From Pseudomonadota bacterium (lineage in GTDB: Bacteria; Desulfobacterota; Desulfobulbia; Desulfobulbales; Desulfobulbaceae): a stretch of 5,899 nucleotides of DNA. Numbering within the stretch: the stretch's first letter is position 1; each line of letters starts with the position of its first letter. A model generated the notes under the pieces. The model made no database searches. It was given only the letters and a program-made list of their open reading frames with translations, and was not told the DNA's origin. The stretch covers positions 1 to 5,899 of the forward strand of contig WRKE01000168.1 of the NCBI GenBank assembly GCA_009778235.1, in the 5' to 3' direction. Made by a program: the position numbers and the translations under genes. Below are positions 1 to 4,979 of the stretch, piece by piece.

Positions 1-155
1 AACCACCACCCCCGCCGCCTGAGCCGGCACCAATTCCCGATTCCCTGAAACAAGCCAAGCCAATGGCCAAGCCGGCGGTAGTCCCCCGGGCCACTGCCCC
101 TCACCCCACCTTCAAGCTGGGAACCTTACAGGTCAAGAAGTCGAAACAGAAGTAG
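1..155 (+). CDS. C-terminal end of an unidentified protein with a proline-rich, basic tail (partial)
   Basis: An open frame runs from base 3 to a TAG stop at 153-155, giving the last 50 residues of a protein whose start lies outside the window. The tail opens with six prolines followed by EPAPIP, continues with Ala/Pro/Lys-rich sequence, and ends in a basic stretch, LQVKKSKQK. Such tails are usually disordered and occur at the ends of many envelope and cell-wall proteins as well as linkers, so no function can be assigned. The gene converges on the NUDIX gene with only 23 bp between the stop codons, and no hairpin plus T-run terminator is visible there. The frame is supported only by being open and ending cleanly beside the next gene, because no domain is visible. 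Confidence 0.55.
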   Translation, partial: PPPPPPEPAPIPDSLKQAKPMAKPAVVPRATAPHPTFKLGTLQVKKSKQK

Positions 156-178
156 AGCCGGGGCGAGTGCCGCGTCGG

Positions 179-622
179 TCAGAGGGATGGCCGGCGACCG
201 CTCTGTTTGAAGGCGAAATAGTCCCGCAGGATGCGCCGGTGGTCAAAGACCAGGGGCGGCAGGTTGTCCTGATGGAACACCTCCGCCCGCCGGGCATCGT
301 CCGCCGCCACCGGATGACCGGTGGCTGTGGCGACATAGACGGTCGAGGCGGTATGCTGGCGGGCATCGCGGTCCGGGGACGAGTAGGTATGGAACTGGAG
401 GGTCAAGGTTACGATCAGACCGGTTTCCTCCGCTGCTTCCCGCCGGGCCGCATCCTCAAACGATTCGCCGTAATCGACGAAACCTCCGGGCAAGGCCCAG
501 CCGAAGGGGGGATTCTTACGCTCGATCAGGACAATGCCGCCTTGGGTCTCGATGATGATGTCCACGGTGGGAACCGGGTTTTTGAAGGGGACAACCTCGG
601 TGGAGCAGGCGGGGCAGCGCAT
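179..622 (-). CDS. NUDIX hydrolase (ADP-ribose pyrophosphatase-like)
   Basis: This 147-residue protein is a single-domain NUDIX hydrolase, a family that cleaves nucleoside diphosphates linked to another group, such as ADP-ribose, sugar nucleotides or oxidised nucleotides. The Nudix box is complete at residues 47-69: G47, five residues, E53, seven residues, then REAAEETGL, with R61-E62 and the metal-binding E65-E66. The preceding ALPGGFVDYGE context is typical. The N-terminus carries a single CPAC pair (C3, C6), as in a subgroup of NUDIX proteins with a short zinc-ribbon-like start, but no second pair is present. The ATG at 622 is preceded by a GGAG Shine-Dalgarno about eight bases upstream (ccggagagctgcccATG). 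It lies 30 bp downstream of the nucleotidase stop, so the two are probably co-transcribed, with this gene last in the block. The family call is secure, but the substrate cannot be read from the sequence. Location should be cytoplasmic, as there is no signal peptide. Confidence 0.93.
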   Translation of the reverse strand: MRCPACSTEVVPFKNPVPTVDIIIETQGGIVLIERKNPPFGWALPGGFVDYGESFEDAARREAAEETGLIVTLTLQFHTYSSPDRDARQHTASTVYVATATGHPVAADDARRAEVFHQDNLPPLVFDHRRILRDYFAFKQSGRRPSL

Positions 623-652
623 GGGCAGCTCTCCGGAATTTTTTATGTTTGT

Positions 653-1237
653 TTACAAGCAGAGCTCGCGGATCTCTGCCCAGGTTTGCACCGTGGGCAA
701 GGTGTGGCGATTCCGGTTCCAGGGCTGGTTGAAGACGATGGCCCTAATCCCGGCCCGATGCAATTGCACGCAGGTTTCGGCCCGGTCATCGATGAAGACC
801 GATAGCCCCAATTCCTTGATGTACCGGGTCTTGTCGTCGTGGGCGCCGGTGGCCACCACCTGGATGCGCTGCCAGACGGGTTCCGGAAAAACCGTCTGCA
901 ACCAGGCATGCACCGGTTGCACCTCCGGCCGAGCGGTGACCACCTTCACCTGAGCGCGCCGGGACAGATCGCTCAGCACCTCGACCGCTCCCGGCAAGGG
1001 CAACAGGCCCGTGCCCACCGAATCACGCAGGATGTCCAGGAAAATGGACTCGGCCAGGCCGGGAGCAATCGCCAAACATGCCTCCACCGAAAAATCGGTG
1101 ATCTGTTCCGGGCGGATGCCGCAGTGGCCGTGTTGTTCGCAGGCAAGTCGGATAAAGGCCTCGACTGTATCGGCGATGACCCCATCGAAATCAAAGCCGA
1201 TCTCGGCGGGGTGAATTTTTTTTATTCTGGCAGGCAT
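653..1237 (-). CDS. HAD-superfamily 5'-nucleotidase, NT5C (cytosolic deoxyribonucleotidase-like) type
   Basis: This 194-residue protein (numbered from the ATG at 1237) has all four HAD phosphatase motifs in order. Motif I is FDFDGV, with nucleophile D16 and acid/base D18. Motif II is VVTAR, with T101. The motif III lysine is K136 in HDDKTRYI. Motif IV is VFIDDR, with D150-D151. The later FNQPWN resembles the F(D/N)xPYN signature of the cytosolic 5'(3')-deoxyribonucleotidase family (PF06941), which removes phosphate from nucleoside monophosphates. The nucleotide preference is not readable, and some relatives act on other small phosphates. The start is uncertain: a GTG at 1243 is in frame two codons earlier, and neither start has a clear Shine-Dalgarno because the upstream sequence is a T8 run. 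Translation may depend on coupling to the OB-fold gene, whose stop is 17 bp before the ATG (11 bp before the GTG). The codons just after the start contain an A8 run. Confidence 0.88.
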   Translation of the reverse strand: MPARIKKIHPAEIGFDFDGVIADTVEAFIRLACEQHGHCGIRPEQITDFSVEACLAIAPGLAESIFLDILRDSVGTGLLPLPGAVEVLSDLSRRAQVKVVTARPEVQPVHAWLQTVFPEPVWQRIQVVATGAHDDKTRYIKELGLSVFIDDRAETCVQLHRAGIRAIVFNQPWNRNRHTLPTVQTWAEIRELCL

Positions 1238-1256
1238 GGGCACAACAAAAAAAATT
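1214..1256. repeat. 10-bp A/T inverted repeat flanking the nucleotidase start
   Basis: AATTTTTTTT at 1214-1223 is the exact complement of AAAAAAAATT at 1247-1256, with a 23-base loop. In the minus-strand message the U8 arm follows the OB-fold gene stop directly, the loop holds both candidate nucleotidase starts (GTG 1243, ATG 1237), and the A8 arm lies in the first codons of the nucleotidase. The repeat itself is seen directly. Any folding would be weak because it is only A-U pairs, so a regulatory role is inference. There is no GC-rich stem before the U8, so it is not a typical intrinsic terminator. Confidence 0.5.
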
Positions 1257-2112
1257 ATTTTTCGATCTTGGCATCTTCAATCAGGACATCATACCGGTAG
1301 CCCGCGCCGAAATCCTTGTCAGCGGCCAGAGTGCCCTCGATGGTGACCACATTGCCCTCGCCCGGATCCTCTTGGGTGGTGACCACCAGGTCGTGGTAAT
1401 TTTGCAAGGGATTGCCGGTGCCATCCTGGATGTGCAGCCAATTCTTGCCCATGATCATCCGCGAGATTTTCATCACCTTGCCCCGGACGCGGACCACCTT
1501 GCCGTTTAATTCCTTGCCCTGGTCAAAACACTCGCCCACCGAGTAGCTGTTCGGACCAGTGGCCTTGTGGACGTTGACCTCGGCCGAAGGCACCACCGCC
1601 CCGGCGCTGCCGGCTGAGGTGGACTGGCCGGGCTCTGCTCCTGGCTCGGGCAGGGTCGCTCCACCCTTGGCGCCGGACGCCTCGGTTCGCAGGGCAGCAT
1701 CGAATCCGCTGCCCGAGGCGGGTTGAACAGCCTCGCCCGCGGTCGCCGGGCGAGAGTTCTTGTCCAGACCGGGTGCGAAGATGATACGTTCAAAGGTGCG
1801 GTTCAAGGTCTTGGAGGTGAAGTTGAACATGGTCATGCCCGGGACGATGGCCAGGTCCTGCCCGACCTTGACCGAGGTCTCCGGGATGGCGACCCAGATC
1901 TTGCCCTGGGCCGCATCAAGCAGCAGGTAGGTGTAGCCGTTGCTGTTCATGGTCTCAAGAACATTGCCCCGCAAGCTCACGCCGTCGAGTTCGCTCTGGG
2001 GGGCCTTTTCTTGCGGCAAGGCGACTGGTTGCTCCGAAGCCAGGGCTGGAATCGGGGCGATCAGGGTCAGGCAAAGGGCGGCACGAAATAGGATTGTGGA
2101 CGGAAAAAGCAT
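1255..2112 (-). CDS. Exported protein with two OB-fold-like modules (NrfJ-like N-terminal module plus nucleic-acid-binding-type OB module)
   Basis: This 285-residue protein starts with a signal peptide: an Arg at position 10, a hydrophobic stretch to about 22, and an ALA|S cleavage site after residue 25. There is no lipobox cysteine, so a soluble periplasmic protein is likely. Residues about 43-115 form a beta-rich module (GVSLRGNVLETMNSNGYTYL, then WVAIP, VGQDL, MFNFTSKTLNRTFERI) matching the pattern seen in NrfJ-like exported proteins. A Gly/Ala/Pro/Ser-rich linker spans about 116-180. Residues about 185-283 form a second OB-fold-like module with the hallmark GKVVRVRGKV and NWLHIQDGTG stretches, of the type annotated as nucleic-acid-binding OB fold, although an exported protein need not bind nucleic acid. 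The ATG at 2112 has a strong GGAGG six to seven bases upstream. It is preceded by a 119-bp gap with its own promoter candidate and followed closely by the nucleotidase. The mature part has a single cysteine (C195). The biochemical role is not known; the domain calls are from remembered family patterns. Confidence 0.8.
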   Translation of the reverse strand: MLFPSTILFRAALCLTLIAPIPALASEQPVALPQEKAPQSELDGVSLRGNVLETMNSNGYTYLLLDAAQGKIWVAIPETSVKVGQDLAIVPGMTMFNFTSKTLNRTFERIIFAPGLDKNSRPATAGEAVQPASGSGFDAALRTEASGAKGGATLPEPGAEPGQSTSAGSAGAVVPSAEVNVHKATGPNSYSVGECFDQGKELNGKVVRVRGKVMKISRMIMGKNWLHIQDGTGNPLQNYHDLVVTTQEDPGEGNVVTIEGTLAADKDFGAGYRYDVLIEDAKIEK

Positions 2113-2169
2113 GTGAATCCTCCGGAATATGAGAGAAAATAAATAAAATCAGGACAAAGGACCTAGGGT

Positions 2170-2186
2170 GATCGCTGAATGCGATC
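2170..2186 (-). other. Small hairpin in the leader of the OB-fold gene
   Basis: GATCGC at 2170-2175 and GCGATC at 2181-2186 form a perfect 6-bp stem with a 5-base loop. It lies about 15-30 bases downstream of the predicted transcription start and about 58 bases upstream of the OB-fold gene's ATG. No T-run follows on either strand, so it is not a standard terminator. It may simply be a chance palindrome or may shape or stabilise the leader. Confidence 0.35.
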
Positions 2187-2206
2187 GGGATTGTGGATCT
2201 GGATTT

Positions 2207-2235
2207 GTAATAAGAATTGGTCCACACCCTGTCAA
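2207..2235 (-). promoter_or_regulatory. Predicted sigma70 promoter for the OB-fold/nucleotidase/NUDIX genes
   Basis: On the minus strand a perfect TTGACA -35 box (2235-2230) is followed after exactly 17 bases by TATTAC (2212-2207), which matches the -10 consensus at four of six positions. Transcription would start near 2200, leaving a leader of roughly 87 bases before the OB-fold ATG. The -35 box overlaps the TGA stop of the SGNH hydrolase gene. This lies in the only long gap within the block, which supports a separate transcript for the three downstream genes. No operator or attenuator beyond the small leader hairpin is visible. Confidence 0.6.
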
Positions 2236-2774
2236 CTTCGGCGGTGGTCGGGAAACAGATTCTGCAGGCAGCGGTCGATCTCCCCGGCCCAGACCTGATA
2301 GCCCCTGGCGCTGAGATGCACGTTGTCGGCGAGAAATCCCGGATGGGTGCCGGGCTGGCACTGTTCGGCAAAGGGTTTGACCAGATCGAGGAAAACACAA
2401 TTCTCGATGGTGGCCGCCACCTCGGCCAACTGGCGGTTGATCTGCTCGATCTCGTGAATGGGGGCGGCGGGCATGGGCGTCAACGAGCAGAGGATCAGCG
2501 GCACTTGCGGAGGATAGCAGGCCCGCAGCCGCTGCATCATAGTGGTGAAGATCGCCGGGAAAAACATATATCCCATCAAGAGGTTATTGGTGCCGGACTG
2601 CACCAGGACCGCGTCCGGGTCGGGGCAGTCATCGATTTCATCCATCAACCGGGCCGACAGCTCCTCGGTCATTTCGCCGGCAATGCCCCTGTTGATGGCC
2701 ACGGCCCGGGAAAGATTCCGGGACCAGTTGCCCCATTCCACCAGCGAATCGCCCAACATCAGCAGTTTGATCAT
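2232..2774 (-). CDS. SGNH/GDSL-family hydrolase (TesA-like lipase/esterase fold)
   Basis: This 180-residue cytoplasmic protein has the four SGNH blocks in order. Block I is MLGDSL, with catalytic S10. Block II is NRGIAGE, with G30/G33 in the oxyanion region. Block III is GTNN at 61-64, with N63. Block V is DNVHL, with D150 and H153. The family hydrolyses esters of many kinds (acyl, acetyl, thioester), so the substrate cannot be stated. The ATG at 2774 is chosen because it is preceded by GAGG seven bases upstream and starts right at the first beta strand (MIKLLMLGDS). A TTG-started extension to 2828 would overlap glgX by 41 bases and adds no conserved sequence. The ATG lies 13 bp after the glgX stop, so the two genes are very likely co-transcribed. 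There is no signal peptide, so the enzyme should act in the cytoplasm, where a role in deacylating a sugar or lipid is possible but not shown. Confidence 0.9.
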   Translation of the reverse strand: MIKLLMLGDSLVEWGNWSRNLSRAVAINRGIAGEMTEELSARLMDEIDDCPDPDAVLVQSGTNNLLMGYMFFPAIFTTMMQRLRACYPPQVPLILCSLTPMPAAPIHEIEQINRQLAEVAATIENCVFLDLVKPFAEQCQPGTHPGFLADNVHLSARGYQVWAGEIDRCLQNLFPDHRRS

Positions 2775-2787
2775 CTGATTACCTCGT

Positions 2788-4875
2788 TTATCGCGACTTA
2801 AGGACAATGCAGCCCATGTTGGCAACAATAAGGGTTTGCCCGCACTCTACCGCATCGGCCTGCTTCGGGTCAACGAAGTCTAGGGGTGGGTGGCGGCCGG
2901 TATCGATCAGCCGGACCCAGCCTCTTCCCCGGCTGGCCTCGGGAACGGTGAACCGGGCGGCCTCGGTGGGGCTGCCGTTGAGCATGACGAAAAAATCCGC
3001 GTCCGGCGGTTGCAGGCTGGCGCCGATGAGGTGAACGGCCAGGGTCCGGCATTCCCAAGACCAGTCCTGCTCGCCCGGCCGCAGACTCTGCCAGAGGATT
3101 TCCAGCGGTGGCCTCGTCAATTTCTGGCCTTGGCCGTCGTGGAGGAAAAAATCATCGCGCCGGAAGACCGGGTGGGCCTTGCGCAATTGGATCAGTTTGC
3201 GGAAAAAACGCAGCAGCGGCTTGTTGGTCTGCGCCAGGGTCCAGTCGATCCAACTGACGTCATTATCCTGGCACCAGGCATTGTTGTTGCCTTGCTGACT
3301 GCGGCCGAATTCGTCGCCGGCAACCAGCATCGGCACGCCCTGGGAGAGCAACAGGATGGTGGCCATGGTGCGGACGCGCCGGGAACGGAGGCTTAAGATG
3401 GTCTGGTCAGCACTTAAACCCTCGGCGCCGCTGTTCCAACTTACGTTGTGGTTGTCGCCGTCGCGGTTATCCTCGCCGTTGATCAGATTGTGCTTGTCGT
3501 TGTAGCTGACCAGGTCGGCCAGGGTGAAACCGTCGTGGCTGGTGATGAAGTTGATCGAGTTGCAGGGCCTCCGGTTGGAATGCTGGTAGAGATCGGAGCT
3601 GCCGGCGATCCGGGTGGCCAGGGCCGGAACCATGCCGCCCTGGCCGCACATGAAGGCGCGGAGATCGTCGCGGAAACGGCCGTTCCATTCGGCCCAGCGA
3701 TGGTGGCGGGAAAACTGGCCCACCTGGTACAGCCCGGCCGCATCCCAGGCCTCGGCGATGATCTTGGTATCGGCCAGGACCGGGTCTTCGGCGATCTGTT
3801 CCACCACCGGCGGGTTGGACAGCACCTGGCCGCTCGAATCCCGGCCGAGAATCGAGGCCAGGTCAAAGCGGAAACCGTCGACGTGCATGTCGATCACCCA
3901 CCAGCGCAGGGCATCCATGATCAGGCTGCGGACGATGGGATGGTTGCAGTTGCAGGTATTGCCGCAGCCTGAAAAATTGAGGTAGGCGCGGGTCCAGGGA
4001 TCGAGCAGGTAATAAATGGTGTTGTCGATGCCCCGGAAACTGGTGGTAGGTCCGTCGGCGCCCCCCTCGGCGGTGTGGTTGTAGACGATATCGAGGATCA
4101 CCTCGATCCCTGCTTGGTGCAGGGCCTTGACCATATCGCGGAACTCGGTGAGCGGCGCCTTAAGATCGCTGCTGTAACTGCATTTCGGCGCAAAAAAGGA
4201 GAGCGGGCTATAGCCCCAGAAATTTTTCAGCTGTTCGCCGGTTTGGGGATTGGTGAAGATGGGCTCGTTCTCGTCGAATTCCGTCACCGGCATCAGCTCC
4301 ACGGCCGTGATGCCCAGCGCTTTGAGATACGGTATTTTTTCGATGATTCCCCTGAAGGTGCCGGGGCAATCGACCTTGGAGGAAGGGTGGCGGGTGAAGC
4401 CCCGGACATGCAGTTCGTAGATGATCGAATCCCGCAGGGGGATGTTGAGCGGCCGGTCTCCTTCCCAGTCATAGCCCTGCTTCTCCAACAGGCAACAGGG
4501 CTCGGTGCCGAGGTAGGTCCGGGGATGCCCCCAATCCGAGGAAAGGATGGCCTTGGCATAGGGGTCCAGCAGGATGCGGCTGGCATCGAAGCAGTGGCCG
4601 CTTGCCTGTAGGTCATCCGGGCCATCGACCCGGTAACCGTAAAGAAGGGGCAGGGGGGCATCGCTCAGCAGGATGTGCCAGATGTCGCCGGTTTTGTTGG
4701 CCTGCGGGTTAAGGGGGATCTCTATCCAGCCGCCTTGCCGCCTGGCCATCGGGGCTATGACCAGGGTGACCGCCGTGGCATGGCGGGAGAAAAGGGCAAA
4801 ATTGACTCCCTGATAGGTGATGGTGGTGCCGAGTGGCAACGGTGAGCCTGATTTTGTCCAGAAGTTTTTTTTCAT
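2788..4875 (-). CDS. glgX: Glycogen debranching enzyme, GlgX/isoamylase type (GH13)
   Basis: This 695-residue enzyme hydrolyses alpha-1,6 branch points in glycogen, typically those left after phosphorylase shortens outer chains. An N-terminal CBM48-like domain covers about 12-100 (PLGTTITYQGVNFALFS). The GH13 barrel follows with its conserved regions: region I DIVYNHT (262-268), region II GFRFDLAS (334-341, R336 and nucleophile D338), region III IIAEAWD (acid/base E375), region IV TSHDG (445-449, H447-D448). GlgX-type hallmarks include SGCGNT with NCNHP (302-313) and GVPMLVAGDEFG (513-524). The length is usual for GlgX. The ATG at 4875 is chosen because conserved sequence begins just after it (FWTKSGSPLPLGT); the 29-codon extension to a TTG at 4962 is rich in Lys, Asn, Tyr and Ile, runs through AT-rich promoter-like DNA and looks non-coding. 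No clear Shine-Dalgarno precedes the ATG. It is the first gene of the minus-strand block and is divergent from the Lcl_C/DUF1566 gene. No other glycogen gene is in view. Confidence 0.95.
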   Translation of the reverse strand: MKKNFWTKSGSPLPLGTTITYQGVNFALFSRHATAVTLVIAPMARRQGGWIEIPLNPQANKTGDIWHILLSDAPLPLLYGYRVDGPDDLQASGHCFDASRILLDPYAKAILSSDWGHPRTYLGTEPCCLLEKQGYDWEGDRPLNIPLRDSIIYELHVRGFTRHPSSKVDCPGTFRGIIEKIPYLKALGITAVELMPVTEFDENEPIFTNPQTGEQLKNFWGYSPLSFFAPKCSYSSDLKAPLTEFRDMVKALHQAGIEVILDIVYNHTAEGGADGPTTSFRGIDNTIYYLLDPWTRAYLNFSGCGNTCNCNHPIVRSLIMDALRWWVIDMHVDGFRFDLASILGRDSSGQVLSNPPVVEQIAEDPVLADTKIIAEAWDAAGLYQVGQFSRHHRWAEWNGRFRDDLRAFMCGQGGMVPALATRIAGSSDLYQHSNRRPCNSINFITSHDGFTLADLVSYNDKHNLINGEDNRDGDNHNVSWNSGAEGLSADQTILSLRSRRVRTMATILLLSQGVPMLVAGDEFGRSQQGNNNAWCQDNDVSWIDWTLAQTNKPLLRFFRKLIQLRKAHPVFRRDDFFLHDGQGQKLTRPPLEILWQSLRPGEQDWSWECRTLAVHLIGASLQPPDADFFVMLNGSPTEAARFTVPEASRGRGWVRLIDTGRHPPLDFVDPKQADAVECGQTLIVANMGCIVLKSR

Positions 4876-4876
4876 G

Positions 4877-4904
4877 TTGATGTGAGAATTGTTATCATTA
4901 TAAT
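4877..4904 (+). promoter_or_regulatory. Predicted sigma70 promoter for the Lcl_C/DUF1566 gene
   Basis: TTGATG (4877-4882, four of six matches to the -35 consensus) is followed after 16 bases by a perfect TATAAT (4899-4904). Transcription would start near 4911, leaving a leader of about 69 bases before the ATG at 4980. The -35 box directly abuts the glgX start codon (4873-4875). Confidence 0.5.
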
Positions 4905-4908
4905 ATGG

Positions 4909-4954
4909 AAGAATAAAAATTCTTTGAGCCTTGTATCTAACGATCTTACAGATC
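4909..4954. repeat. Two small inverted repeats in the glgX / Lcl_C spacer
   Basis: The first is AAGAAT (4909-4914), AAAA, ATTCTT (4919-4924). The second is GATCT (4942-4946), TAC, AGATC (4950-4954). Both fall between the predicted plus-strand transcription start and the ribosome site of the Lcl_C/DUF1566 gene, and upstream of glgX on minus. They could be regulator sites or leader hairpins. Both are short and in AT-rich DNA, so chance is a fair explanation. Confidence 0.3.
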
Positions 4955-4979
4955 ATTTTCAACCTTGGCGGAGGTCAAG

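Larger units (their letters stand above)
4876..4979. promoter_or_regulatory. AT-rich divergent control region between glgX and the Lcl_C/DUF1566 gene
   Basis: This 104-bp spacer is clearly richer in A and T than the flanking genes. It holds an ATTATAAT core (4897-4904) that supplies a perfect TATAAT on both strands: 4899-4904 on plus and 4902-4897 on minus. On minus no good -35 box sits 16-18 bases before that hexamer. A weaker minus option is TTGAAA (4962-4957), 17 bases, TAGATA (4939-4934). Thus the glgX promoter is not settled, although it should lie here. The ribosome site of the plus gene, GGAGG at 4970-4974, closes the spacer. Confidence 0.55.

Noticed and set aside
156..178. Bidirectional terminator between the converging genes at the left edge
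   Set aside because: The 23-bp gap has neither a convincing stem nor a T-run on either strand.
167..805. 212-residue plus-strand open frame across the NUDIX and nucleotidase genes
   Set aside because: It runs antisense to two genes with complete catalytic motifs, spans their boundary and shows no domain of its own.
2170..2186. Hairpin as a rho-independent terminator after the SGNH gene
   Set aside because: The 6-bp stem is not followed by a T-run on either strand, and it lies downstream of a strong promoter candidate for the next gene.
2775..2828. 18-residue N-terminal extension of the SGNH hydrolase from a TTG at 2828
   Set aside because: It would overlap glgX by 41 bases, whereas the ATG at 2774 has a good ribosome site and begins at the first conserved strand of the fold.
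2890..4611. Several 120-180 residue plus-strand open frames opposite glgX
   Set aside because: Low-complexity Gly/Ala/Val-rich translations with no motifs, lying in the complementary frame of a well-conserved GH13 enzyme.
4876..4962. 29-residue N-terminal extension of GlgX from a TTG at 4962
   Set aside because: Its composition (Lys, Asn, Tyr, Ile) reflects the AT-rich spacer, it adds nothing conserved, and it covers the likely promoter region.
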